From CAVZOY01 sp963777095 (GTDB lineage: Bacteria; Actinomycetota; Actinomycetes; Mycobacteriales; Geodermatophilaceae): a stretch of DNA of 64,000 nt. The stretch's first letter is position 1. Each line of letters starts with the position of its first letter. A program made the translations under genes and the position numbers. The notes under the pieces are model-generated. The model searched no databases, was not told the DNA's origin, and saw only the letters and a list, made by a program, of their open reading frames with translations. The DNA lies in contig CAVZOY010000001.1 in the NCBI GenBank assembly GCA_963777095.1, positions 62,001-126,000 of the forward strand, read 5' to 3'. Shown here piece by piece: positions 1 to 7,879 of this stretch.

Positions 1-298
1 CCGGGAGGTCCCGGCCGACCTGGTCTTCCTCGCCATGGGCTTCACCGGCGCGCAGCGCGAGGGACTCCTCGACTCCCTCGGCGTCGAGGTCGACGGCCGC
101 GGCAACGTCGTCCGCGACCGGGAGTTCATGAGCACCGTCCCCGGCGTGTTCGTGGCCGGCGACATCGGCCGCGGCCAGTCGCTGATCGTGTGGGCGATCG
201 CCGAGGGGCGCGCCGCCGCCGGCGGCGTCGACGCCTGGCTCACCGGCGGCTCCATGCTGCCCCGGCCGATCGCCCCGACGGACGCCGCACTGCGCTGA
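1..298 (+). CDS. gltD: Glutamate synthase small subunit, C-terminal end (partial)
   Basis: The reading frame is open from base 2 and enters from outside the window, so only the last 98 or so residues are present. The motif VFVAGDIGRGQSLIVWAIA is the C-terminal FAD/NAD(P)-binding signature of the GltD beta subunit, which passes electrons from NADPH to the large GltB subunit for glutamate synthesis from glutamine and 2-oxoglutarate. The tail after it (alanine-rich, ending in a short linker) fits the normal end of the protein. Its partner gltB is presumably upstream, outside the window. About 95 bases separate it from pyk, which has its own promoter-like box. Other pyridine nucleotide-disulfide reductases share this fold, but the SLIVWAIAEGR stretch is typical of GltD. 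Confidence 0.85.
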   Translation, partial: REVPADLVFLAMGFTGAQREGLLDSLGVEVDGRGNVVRDREFMSTVPGVFVAGDIGRGQSLIVWAIAEGRAAAGGVDAWLTGGSMLPRPIAPTDAALR

Positions 299-381
299 GC
301 CGGAGCGGCCCTCCTGCGGGCGCACGCCGACGGATGCAGCTCGCGAGTACCGCCGTGCGCGGGTGGCCGGGGCCTCCGCAC

Positions 382-387
382 TAGCGT
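382..387 (+). promoter_or_regulatory. Putative -10 box for a leaderless pyk mRNA
   Basis: TAGCGT lies 7 bases before the pyk ATG. That spacing would place the transcription start at or next to the start codon, as is common in actinobacteria. No ribosome binding site is visible, which fits. Inferred from sequence only. Confidence 0.5.
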
Positions 388-394
388 TCTCCCC

Positions 395-1810
395 ATGTCG
401 CGCCGCGCGAAGATCGTCTGCACCCTCGGTCCGGCCACCAGCACCCAGGAGAGCATCACCGCCCTGGTCGAGGCCGGCATGGACGTCGCCCGCCTGAACT
501 TCAGCCACGGCGCCTACGCCGACCACGAGAAGTGGTACGGCATGGTGCGCGAGGCCTCCGACCGCACCGGCCGCGCCGTCGCCGTCCTGGCCGACCTGCA
601 GGGCCCCAAGATCCGCCTCGGCACCTTCGCCGACGGCCCGGTGCACTGGGCCACCGGCACCCAGGTCTGCATCACCGTCGAGGACGTCGAGGGCACCGCC
701 CAGCGCGTCTCCACCACCTACAAGGGGCTGGCCTCCGACGTCCGCGTCGGCGACCGGCTGCTCGTGGACGACGGCAAGCTGGCGCTCTCGGTCGTCGGCG
801 TCGAGGGGCCGGACGTCTTCTGCGTCGTCGTCGAGGGCGGCGAGGTGTCCAACAACAAGGGCCTGTCGCTGCCCGGCGTCGCCGTGAGCGTGCCGGCGCT
901 GTCGGACAAGGACGAGCAGGACCTGCGCTTCGCGCTGCACCTGGGGGCCGACTTCGTCGCGCTGTCGTTCGTGCGGCGCGCCGACGACGCCGAGCTGGTG
1001 CGCGAGATCATGCGGCAGGAGGACATCGAGGTCCCGGTCATCGCCAAGCTGGAGAAGCCCGAGGCGGTCGAGCGGCTCGAGGCGATCGTCGAGGCCTTCG
1101 ACGGCATCATGGTCGCCCGCGGCGACCTCGGCGTGGAGCTTCCGCTCGAGGAGGTCCCGCTGGTGCAGAAGCGGGCCATCCAGGCCGCCCGGGAGCGCAA
1201 CAAGCCGGTCATCGTGGCCACGCAGATGCTCGAGTCGATGATCACCAACTCCCGGCCGACCCGCGCCGAGGCCTCCGACGTCGCCAACGCCGTCCTCGAC
1301 GGCACCGACGCCGTGATGCTCTCCGGCGAGACCTCGGTCGGCAAGCACCCGATCGGCGCCGTCCGCACCATGGAGCGGATCATCGCCGCGGTCGAGGGCG
1401 ACCACCACCGCATCCCCGAGGTGACCCGGATGTCGCGGTCGCGCTCCGGCGCGATCGTGCGCGCGGCCAAGGACGTCGCCGAGGCCCTCGACGTCAAGGC
1501 GCTCGCGTCGTTCACGCAGACCGGCGACACCGCCCGCCGGCTGGCCGCGCTGCACCCGCTCCAGCCGCTGCTGGCCTTCACCGTCGACGCCCGGGTGCGC
1601 AGCCAGCTCGCGCTGTCGTGGGGCGTGGAGACGTTCATCGTGCCGTCGGTGCAGCACACCGACGACATGGTCCGGCAGGTCGACTTCTCGCTGCTGTCGA
1701 TCGGCCGGCTCAAGGACCGCGACCGCGTCGTCGTGGTCGCCGGCAGCCCGCCCAACACCGTCGGCTCCACCAACCTGATCCGGGTCCACGAGGTGGGCAC
1801 CGACTCGTGA
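395..1810 (+). CDS. pyk: Pyruvate kinase
   Basis: A full-length 471-residue pyruvate kinase, the last step of glycolysis: phosphoenolpyruvate plus ADP to pyruvate plus ATP, cytosolic. The protein begins with AKIVCTLGPAT (5-15) and has RLNFSHG (33-39), the B-domain insertion (about 70-170), the catalytic lysine in IAKLEKPEA (216-224), the metal/phosphate motif MVARGDLG (239-246), TQMLESM (276-282) and DGTDAVMLSGET (302-313). A C-terminal allosteric domain follows to the end. Length and motif order are normal. The start is chosen because the motifs begin at residue 5 and a TAGCGT box lies 7 bases upstream. The stop overlaps the GTG start of the thioesterase gene, so the two are probably translated from one message; the pyk-tesB pair is also seen in mycobacteria. 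Confidence 0.97.
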   Translation: MSRRAKIVCTLGPATSTQESITALVEAGMDVARLNFSHGAYADHEKWYGMVREASDRTGRAVAVLADLQGPKIRLGTFADGPVHWATGTQVCITVEDVEGTAQRVSTTYKGLASDVRVGDRLLVDDGKLALSVVGVEGPDVFCVVVEGGEVSNNKGLSLPGVAVSVPALSDKDEQDLRFALHLGADFVALSFVRRADDAELVREIMRQEDIEVPVIAKLEKPEAVERLEAIVEAFDGIMVARGDLGVELPLEEVPLVQKRAIQAARERNKPVIVATQMLESMITNSRPTRAEASDVANAVLDGTDAVMLSGETSVGKHPIGAVRTMERIIAAVEGDHHRIPEVTRMSRSRSGAIVRAAKDVAEALDVKALASFTQTGDTARRLAALHPLQPLLAFTVDARVRSQLALSWGVETFIVPSVQHTDDMVRQVDFSLLSIGRLKDRDRVVVVAGSPPNTVGSTNLIRVHEVGTDS

Positions 1811-2700
1811 GCGCCGAACAGCAGGCGACCGCCCGGAGCAGCCAGGCGGCCGCCCTCCTGGTCGTGCTCGACCTCGAGGAGCGCTCACCGGACGTCTTCG
1901 TGGGGCAGACGCCGACCACCCCGCTGCAGCGCATCTTCGGCGGCCAGGTGGCCGGCCAGGCGCTCATGGCCGCCGGCCGGACCGTCGAGGCCGACCGCGG
2001 CGTGCACTCGCTGCACTCGTACTTCCTGCGCCCGGGCGACCCGCACGAGGAGATCCGCTACTCGGTCGAGCGGATCCGCGACGGCCGGTCGTTCAGCACG
2101 CGTCGGGTCCTCGCGCACCAGAACCGCCGCGGCGAGGAGGTGGCGATCTTCGCGCTCACCGCCGACTTCACGGCGGGGGAGCGGGCGGTCGTCGAGCATT
2201 CGCTGCCCATGCCCGAGGTGCCGTCCCCCGACGAGCTCCCCGCGCTCGAGCACTACGCCGACCGGCACCCGGAGATCGCGACCGGCGCCAAGCTGATCGG
2301 TCAGGCCATCGAACAGCGACTGCTCGACGACCCGTTCGCGCCCGAGCCGAAGCAGCCGCCGGACACCGCGACCCGCGTGTGGATGCGGGTGGCCGGACGG
2401 CTGCCCGACGACCCGGCGGTGCAGACGGCCGCGCTGACCTTCGCCAGCGACCTCACGCTGCTCTCGGCCGGCCTGGCCCGCCTCGGCGGCGGGTGGGGCG
2501 GCCGCTACGTGGGCGCGAGCCTCGACCACGCGGTCTGGTTCCACGCGCCCGTGCGCGCCGACGAGTGGTTCCTCTACGAGACCGACAGTCCCGCGGCGTC
2601 CGCCGGCCGGGCGCTGTGCTTCGGCCAGGTGTGGGCCGCCGACGGCACCCACGTGGCGACCGTTGCCCAGGAAGGCCTCATCCGCGACCTGAAGGGCTGA
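1807..2700 (+). CDS. tesB: Acyl-CoA thioesterase II (TesB family)
   Basis: A 297-residue double-hotdog acyl-CoA thioesterase, hydrolysing acyl-CoA to free fatty acid and CoA. The N-terminal hotdog carries QRIFGGQVAGQALMAA (about 41-56) and the C-terminal hotdog has FASDLTLLS and ASLDHAVWFH, both characteristic of TesB. The GTG start at 1807 overlaps the pyk stop (GTGA), indicating translational coupling. Length matches the family (about 285-300). The natural substrate chain length cannot be told from sequence. A weak GC-rich hairpin follows the stop. Confidence 0.93.
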   Translation: MSAEQQATARSSQAAALLVVLDLEERSPDVFVGQTPTTPLQRIFGGQVAGQALMAAGRTVEADRGVHSLHSYFLRPGDPHEEIRYSVERIRDGRSFSTRRVLAHQNRRGEEVAIFALTADFTAGERAVVEHSLPMPEVPSPDELPALEHYADRHPEIATGAKLIGQAIEQRLLDDPFAPEPKQPPDTATRVWMRVAGRLPDDPAVQTAALTFASDLTLLSAGLARLGGGWGGRYVGASLDHAVWFHAPVRADEWFLYETDSPAASAGRALCFGQVWAADGTHVATVAQEGLIRDLKG

Positions 2701-2702
2701 GC

Positions 2703-2725
2703 CCGGCGGCTCAGGGCTCCGCCGG
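2703..2725 (+). terminator. Possible weak terminator after tesB
   Basis: A 7-bp inverted repeat (CCGGCGG and CCGCCGG) with a 9-base loop lies just after the tesB stop. There is no T-run, as usual in such GC-rich genomes. Low confidence. Confidence 0.3.
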
Positions 2726-2877
2726 TGTGCAGAACTCGGTTTCCTCTCAATCTGCCCGTCGATCAACGTCAGCCCCACCGGCATCGCTGGCCGCGCTCGG
2801 TGCTCGCCCTCGGACCTCTCGTACTCGAAACTCCCCGGACCGCGCCGACTCCGGCGTACGGGTGGGGAGGGCACGTC

Positions 2878-5061
2878 ATGGTCATGGCACCTCAGCGGAC
2901 GACGGTCCTCGACACCGCCGCGCCGCGCCCGGCCATCTCCCTCTCGAAGCAGTTCCGTCCGGAGATCGAAGGCGTCCGTTTCGTCGCCGCGCTGCTGGTC
3001 GCCAGCTACCACATCTGGTCGGGCCGGGTCTCGGGCGGCGTCGACGTCTTCTTCGTGATGTCGGGGTTCCTGATCACGACCACGCTCCTGGGGCAGATCA
3101 ACGGCTTCGGGCGCATCAAGCCGCTCACCTACCTGAGCGGGCTGGCGCTGCGGCTGCTGCCGGCCGCGTTGACCACCCTGACGACCGTGCTGGTGGCGTC
3201 GTACTTCCTGGTGCCCGGGCTGCTCTGGGAGAAGATCGGGCACGAGATCCAGGCCGCCGGGCTGTACTTCGAGAACTGGTACCTGGCGGCGACCTCGACC
3301 GACTACCTGGGGCAGTGGGACGAGAAGACGCCCGTCCAGCACTTCTGGGCGCTCTCGCTGCAGGGCCAGTTCTACGTGGCCTGGCTGCTGCTCTTCCTGG
3401 TGCTCGCCGCGCTGGTGAAGCGACGCCCCGAGCGGGCGCTCCGATACGTCGTCGGCGGCCTGTCGCTGGTCTTCGTGACCTCGCTGGCGTTCTCCGTCTG
3501 GTTCACCGCCGAGAACCAGCCGGTGGCGTACTTCGCCACGCCGGCGCGGGCGTGGGAGTTCGCCCTCGGCGGCCTCGCGGCGATCGTACTGCGACACCCG
3601 CCGCAGGGGCGCTCCCGGCTGCGCTGGTGCCTGGGCTGGGTCGGCCTGGGGATCCTGCTCACCACCGGACTCGTCCTGCAGGTCTCGACCGTGTTCCCCG
3701 GGTACGCCGCCCTGCTGCCGACCGGTGCCGCGCTGCTGATCCTGCTCTCGGCGAGGAACGGGATCTCCGGCGGCGCCGACTCGCTGCTGTCCACCAGGAC
3801 GTTGGTCTGGCTGGGCGGGATCTCCTACGGCGTCTATCTGTGGCACTACCCGCTGCTGGCGTTCTACCGCAGCGAGCGGGAGAGAGCCGCCAACGGCATC
3901 TACAGCGGTGTCGCGATCATCGTCGCCGCATTCGTGCTGGCGTATCTGACCCAGCGGTTCGTCGAGAAGCCGCTGCTGGTCCTCAGCCGCCGTTCACCGC
4001 AGGCCAGGCGGGCCGTGGTGGGCGGCCTGGTGATCGCGGCCCTCGCGGTCGTGGTCGGCTCGGGCGCCTTCGCCGGCGCGCAGAAGCCGACTCATCAGGA
4101 GATCGCGGAGATCCGGACGGTCACCGCCGAGCTGAGCGCCCGTGCCTACGCGCTCGAGCCGTGCACCGGCGCGTTGGCAGGTCCGCCCAGCTCGACCGGG
4201 CCGTGCGGGAGTCGTACCGCCGACGAGTTCGTGGCGCCACTGAATCTGATCCCGTACACCCAGCGCGGGATCCCCTGCGACGACGTCGTCCGCACGGATC
4301 TCCTGACGGTCTGCTCCGGCGGGAGCCCGTCGGCCGAGCCGCGGGCGACCGCGCTGCTGATCGGCGACAGCCACTCGCGAACGATGCGGCCCGCGCTCGA
4401 CCTGGTCGCGAAGCACAACGACTGGCGCCTGCTGTTCGCCTACGGCCCGGGCTGCCAGACCGCGGCCGTCCCGAAGGCCGGCACCACGGCCGAACGCTGC
4501 GCCGCGTGGATGGAACAGCTGACCGACTACATCGACGACACCGAGATCGACATCCTCTTCACGATCCAGGCGGCCGGGCACGACCTCGTCGGCATCCCCG
4601 AGGGTGCGACCGAGCAGATCGCCGACGCCTACAGCACGCAGTGGGCCCGCTACGACGCCTCGATCGAGCAGATCGTGGTCATCCGGGACACCCCGCGCCT
4701 GCGGGACACCCTGCTGAGCTGCCTCGGCCGGCACAGCGTCGAGGAAGCCGCGCAGGAGTGCTCGCGGGCGCGCCCGTCCGCGCTCAGGCAGGACTACGCA
4801 GCGCTGGCGGCCGCGGGGGACGACGACGCGCGGACCCAGGTCGTCGACCTCACCGACGTCTTCTGCGACGAGGACCGCTGCTACCCGGTCATCGGGAACT
4901 TCATCGCCTACCGCGACGCCGTGCACCTGCACACCGCGTTCGCACCGACGCTGACGCCGCTGCTCGACGAGGCGATCCAGGCCGCCGTGACGCCGCCGAT
5001 GCGGGAGGTCCTGTTCGACCCCGCACCGCTCGACGACGACGGAGCGCCGGCGGCCGGCTAG
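2878..5061 (+). CDS. Membrane acyltransferase with C-terminal SGNH domain (OafA/YrhL-like)
   Basis: A 727-residue protein of the acyltransferase-3 plus SGNH architecture, which moves acyl groups across the membrane and onto cell-surface sugars or lipids. The N-terminal part (about 30-400) is polytopic and has the family histidine in ASYHIW (about 42-47) and GGVDVFFVMSGFLI (53-66). After a last membrane helix near 385-405, the extracytoplasmic SGNH domain carries GDSHS (about residue 495) and the distal D..H pair in DAVHLH (about 680-685). The ATG at 2878 is chosen over an in-frame upstream ATG (2725) because GGGAGG lies at proper spacing and homology begins shortly after. It stands alone. Its stop codon shares the bases CTAG with the stop of the convergent decarboxylase gene. 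The acceptor is unknown. Confidence 0.9.
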   Translation: MVMAPQRTTVLDTAAPRPAISLSKQFRPEIEGVRFVAALLVASYHIWSGRVSGGVDVFFVMSGFLITTTLLGQINGFGRIKPLTYLSGLALRLLPAALTTLTTVLVASYFLVPGLLWEKIGHEIQAAGLYFENWYLAATSTDYLGQWDEKTPVQHFWALSLQGQFYVAWLLLFLVLAALVKRRPERALRYVVGGLSLVFVTSLAFSVWFTAENQPVAYFATPARAWEFALGGLAAIVLRHPPQGRSRLRWCLGWVGLGILLTTGLVLQVSTVFPGYAALLPTGAALLILLSARNGISGGADSLLSTRTLVWLGGISYGVYLWHYPLLAFYRSERERAANGIYSGVAIIVAAFVLAYLTQRFVEKPLLVLSRRSPQARRAVVGGLVIAALAVVVGSGAFAGAQKPTHQEIAEIRTVTAELSARAYALEPCTGALAGPPSSTGPCGSRTADEFVAPLNLIPYTQRGIPCDDVVRTDLLTVCSGGSPSAEPRATALLIGDSHSRTMRPALDLVAKHNDWRLLFAYGPGCQTAAVPKAGTTAERCAAWMEQLTDYIDDTEIDILFTIQAAGHDLVGIPEGATEQIADAYSTQWARYDASIEQIVVIRDTPRLRDTLLSCLGRHSVEEAAQECSRARPSALRQDYAALAAAGDDDARTQVVDLTDVFCDEDRCYPVIGNFIAYRDAVHLHTAFAPTLTPLLDEAIQAAVTPPMREVLFDPAPLDDDGAPAAG

Positions 5062-6758
5062 TCGGACGGCGCGGTGCCGACGTCCTGGGCCGCCGCCTGC
5101 GCCGCCGTCTCGTCCTGCGCGGCCGGTGCCTCGACGGGAGCGCCCGCCTCGGCCGGCGCCTCGGGCGCGGCGTCCTGCAGGGTCTCCGGATCGCCCACCG
5201 GGTGCTCCGCCGCGTCCGCGGCGGCCGCGGCCTGCTCGGCGGCGATCCGGGCCTGCTCCTCGGCGCGGGCGGCGGCTTCCCGCGCGCGCTCGGCCGCCTG
5301 CTCGGCGAAGTCGTTCGCCAGCCAGTCGTGGTTCTCGCGGAGCAGCGCCCAGACCCGCTCGACGTGCGCACGCGTGGTGCTGGGGGCGCCGATGGCCACG
5401 CGCAGCACGACCGCCCCGCGCACGGTGGTGTGGGTCAGGAAGACCTCGCCGCCGTCGTTGAGCCGCTCGAGCAGCGTCATGGTGGCGACGTCGGCGTCCA
5501 CGTCGTCGGCCCAGCGCGGCCGCAGGCAGACCAGCGACAGCGGGTGCGCCGTGGCCACCTCGAAGCGGTCGTCGGCGTCGGCCCACGCGGCGAGCTCCTG
5601 GGCCAGCCCGACGCCGGAGCGGATGTGCGCCCGCAGCCCCTCCGCGCCGTACCAGCGCAGCACGAACCAGAGCTTGAGGGCGCGGAAGCGCCGGCCCAAC
5701 TCGATCTGCCAGTCGCGGTAGTCGACGACGGCGCCGGCATCGGTGGCGGCGTTGCGCAGGTACTCGGGGAGGATCGCCAGCGCTCCGGTCAGGGCGGCCC
5801 GGTCGGCGGTCCAGAAGAGGGTGGCGTCGAAGCCGGTGAGCAGCCACTTGTGGGCGTCGGTGGTGTAGCTGTCGGCCCACTCGACGCCGTCCTGGAGGCC
5901 GCGGAGCTCGGGGACGATGCCCGTGACGCCGGCGTAGGCGGCGTCCACGTGCAGCCAGACGTCGTGGTCGCGGCAGATCGGGCCGAGCCGGTCGAGCGGG
6001 TCGACGGCCGTCGTGGACGTCGTCCCCACCGTGGCGCAGACCAGCACGGGGACGAACCCGCGCGCCCGGTCGCGCTCGAGGCGGGCGGCCAGGGCTTCCG
6101 GCCGCATGGCCAGGTCGTCGTCCACCTCGACGATGCGGACGGCGTCGCTGCCGAGGCCGGCGATCCGTACGGCCTTCTCCATCGACGAGTGCGTCTCGGC
6201 CGACACGTAGACGGTGGCCGTGTCGGGCTCGACGCCGTGCCGGACGGTGGCGCCCTTGCTGCTGCGGTGCAGTGCGGCGAGCAGGGCGATCAGGTTGGCC
6301 CCGGAGCTGGAGTCCTGGACGACGCCGCCGCCGGTCGAGGTGGACAGGAAGCTCTCCGGCAGGCCGAGCAGACCGGCGAACCAGTCCATGAGGTGCTGCT
6401 CGAGCTCGGTGCACGCGGGGCTGGTCACCCACGACATGCCCTGGACGCCGAGCCCGGCGCTGACCAGGTCGCCGAGCACCGAGGGCCCGGAGGTGTTGGC
6501 CGGGAAGTAGCCGAAGAAGCCCGGGTGCTGCCAGTGCGTGACCCCCGGGAGGACGACGCGGTCGAGGTCGGCCAGCACGTCGGAGAACGGCTGCCCGGTC
6601 TCCGGCGGCGCCTCGGGCAGGGCGGCGCGGACCTCGCCGGGGGAGACCTGCGACCGGACCGGCAGCGTGCCCACCCGGTTCCAGTAGTCGGCGATCCAGT
6701 CGACGACCTCGTGGCCGTGCTGCCGGAACTGCTCGGGCGTCATGTGCGGGGCGGGCAT
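5058..6758 (-). CDS. Pyridoxal-phosphate-dependent amino-acid decarboxylase (group II) with Ala-rich tail
   Basis: A 566-residue group II PLP decarboxylase resembling aromatic-L-amino-acid and related decarboxylases; it should decarboxylate an L-amino acid to an amine. Visible motifs are PANTSG (86-91), AETHSS with the cofactor-stacking histidine near 190, HVDAAYAG with the PLP aspartate (270-277) and the Schiff-base lysine in DAHKW (301-305). The catalytic domain ends near residue 480, the usual family length. Beyond it is an unusual tail of about 80 residues rich in Ala, Glu and Gln: first a predicted charged helix (EQAAERAREAAARAEEQA), then a Pro/Ala-rich segment. The substrate (tyrosine, DOPA, tryptophan or phenylalanine) cannot be read from sequence. 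Convergent with the acyltransferase gene, sharing CTAG at the stops. Confidence 0.9.
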   Translation of the reverse strand: MPAPHMTPEQFRQHGHEVVDWIADYWNRVGTLPVRSQVSPGEVRAALPEAPPETGQPFSDVLADLDRVVLPGVTHWQHPGFFGYFPANTSGPSVLGDLVSAGLGVQGMSWVTSPACTELEQHLMDWFAGLLGLPESFLSTSTGGGVVQDSSSGANLIALLAALHRSSKGATVRHGVEPDTATVYVSAETHSSMEKAVRIAGLGSDAVRIVEVDDDLAMRPEALAARLERDRARGFVPVLVCATVGTTSTTAVDPLDRLGPICRDHDVWLHVDAAYAGVTGIVPELRGLQDGVEWADSYTTDAHKWLLTGFDATLFWTADRAALTGALAILPEYLRNAATDAGAVVDYRDWQIELGRRFRALKLWFVLRWYGAEGLRAHIRSGVGLAQELAAWADADDRFEVATAHPLSLVCLRPRWADDVDADVATMTLLERLNDGGEVFLTHTTVRGAVVLRVAIGAPSTTRAHVERVWALLRENHDWLANDFAEQAAERAREAAARAEEQARIAAEQAAAAADAAEHPVGDPETLQDAAPEAPAEAGAPVEAPAAQDETAAQAAAQDVGTAPSD

Positions 6759-6850
6759 CTCGGACGGCGCGTCACCGGCCCACCGTATTGCCGCCCGGCG
6801 TCACCACGCCGCGCACCCCGGCAACCGACGAAGTGCACTCCCCGTCGACG

Positions 6851-6905
6851 TGGTGCCCCCGGTGCGACTCGAACGCACACTGCGCGGGTTGTGAATCGCT
6901 CTCCG
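6851..6905 (-). repeat. Partial copy of the 3' half of the adjacent tRNA gene
   Basis: Bases 6851-6890 are identical to 6922-6961, that is to the T-arm, acceptor 3' strand, discriminator and encoded CCA of the neighbouring tRNA; similarity then fades through the anticodon arm to about 6905. The 5' half (acceptor strand and D-arm) is absent, so this copy cannot fold as a tRNA. A duplicated tRNA 3' end directly downstream of the intact gene looks like the residue of a tRNA-targeting integration site, though only 31 bases now lie between the copies. Confidence 0.85.
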
Positions 6906-6921
6906 GCCGTGCTGGTGACGT

Positions 6922-6998
6922 TGGTGCCCCCGGTGCGACTCGAACGCACACTGCGCGGGTTTTGAATCCGCTCCCTCTGCCGATTGGGGTACGGGGGC
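6922..6998 (-). tRNA. tRNA with anticodon CAA (tRNA-Leu), short variable arm
   Basis: A full cloverleaf folds on the minus strand: acceptor GCCCCCG/CGGGGGC, D-arm, anticodon loop TTCAAAA giving anticodon CAA (codon UUG, leucine), a 5-base variable loop, T-arm GTGCG-TTCGAGT-CGCAC, discriminator A and encoded CCA. It is odd in two ways. Leucine tRNAs normally have a long variable arm, and this one has a class I short loop. Its anticodon stem also has an A-C mismatch at the loop-closing pair. The amino-acid identity is therefore assigned from the anticodon only. Confidence 0.8.
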
Positions 6999-7063
6999 GC
7001 GCCGGTCGGGAGACCGGCTGCCCGAGCAGGGTATCCGGGAGGTACCTCAGCGGCCGACATCGC

Positions 7064-7069
7064 TAGGCT
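7064..7069 (+). promoter_or_regulatory. Putative -10 box for leaderless pdtaR mRNA
   Basis: TAGGCT lies 6 bases before the GTG start of pdtaR, and no Shine-Dalgarno sequence is visible between them. This fits a leaderless transcript. Confidence 0.5.
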
Positions 7070-7075
7070 CCGCCC

Positions 7076-7675
7076 GTGAGCAGCGGCAAGACGCGGGTCC
7101 TCATCGCAGAGGACGAGGCCCTCATCCGGCTCGACCTCAAGGAGATGCTCGAGGAGGAGGGGTACGACGTCGTCGGCGAGGTCGGCGACGGGCAGCAGGC
7201 GGTGGACCGCGCGGCGGAGCTGCGCCCGGACCTCGTCATCCTCGACATCCAGATGCCGGTCCTCGACGGGCTGAGCGCTGCCGAGCGGATCGCCGCCGAC
7301 CGGATCGCGCCGGTCATCGTCCTCACCGCCTTCAGCCAGCGCGACCTGGTGGAGCGGGCGCGCGACGCCGGCGCCATGGCCTACCTGGTCAAGCCGTTCA
7401 ACAAGAACGACCTCGTGCCGGCCATCGAGGTGGCGCGGGCCCGGTTCGCCGAGATGAGCGCCCTGGACTCCGAGGTGCGCTCCCTCGAGGACCGGCTCGA
7501 GGCCCGCAAGTCGATCGAGAAGGCCAAGGGCAAGCTGATGGCCGACCAGGGGATGACGGAGTCCGAGGCGTTCCGGCACATCCAGCGCACGGCCATGAAC
7601 GAGCGGACGTCGATGAAGGCGCTCGCCGACCGCATCCTGGCCGACGAGGCCCCGGCGGAGGGCAGTCCGGCCTGA
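7076..7675 (+). CDS. pdtaR: ANTAR-domain response regulator PdtaR
   Basis: A 199-residue two-component response regulator with an RNA-binding output. The receiver domain (about 6-120) has the acidic pair in IAEDEA (10-15), the phospho-acceptor aspartate D57 in LVILDIQMPVLDG, T84 and the lysine K106 in VKPFN. The C-terminal ANTAR domain (about 130-190) carries KAKGKLM and a conserved AFRHIQRTAM helix; ANTAR domains bind paired hairpins in mRNA and prevent transcription termination. The orthologue Rv1626 is phosphorylated by the histidine kinase PdtaS, which is not in this window. The GTG at 7076 is chosen because the receiver domain begins at residue 6 and a -10 box lies at leaderless spacing. 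Its position beside a tRNA and downstream of pyk-tesB is conserved in actinobacteria as far as I recall. Confidence 0.93.
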   Translation: MSSGKTRVLIAEDEALIRLDLKEMLEEEGYDVVGEVGDGQQAVDRAAELRPDLVILDIQMPVLDGLSAAERIAADRIAPVIVLTAFSQRDLVERARDAGAMAYLVKPFNKNDLVPAIEVARARFAEMSALDSEVRSLEDRLEARKSIEKAKGKLMADQGMTESEAFRHIQRTAMNERTSMKALADRILADEAPAEGSPA

Positions 7676-7787
7676 CCGGGTGACACCCGTGACCTGTCCG
7701 GGTGACGCGCGCGACAGGACGACACGCCCGAGGTCACGAGATCGTCACGGTCCTCGGTAGGCAGGGTCCAACGTCCCTTGCGGAAGT

Positions 7788-7793
7788 TAGGTT
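7788..7793 (+). promoter_or_regulatory. Putative -10 box of livK
   Basis: TAGGTT lies about 85 bases upstream of the livK ATG and would give a leader of about 80 bases. The only support is its similarity to the TANNNT boxes found before other genes here. Confidence 0.3.
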
Positions 7794-7879
7794 CTGCGCA
7801 CCGATCGGGGCGGTCCGACGGCGATCCGTGACGGATCGACGTCGGCGCGCCCACCCATGAGAAACCTGGGAGTTGCTCG

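Noticed and set aside
1885..3846. Long minus-strand reading frame opposite tesB and the acyltransferase gene
   Set aside because: It is a GC-bias shadow: low-complexity Arg/Gly/Gln-rich translation, no domain, and it runs across two well-supported genes.
2379..6965. A 1528-codon open frame on +
   Set aside because: It overlaps three supported genes on both strands and its translation has no recognisable domain. Such long open frames are common by chance at this GC content.
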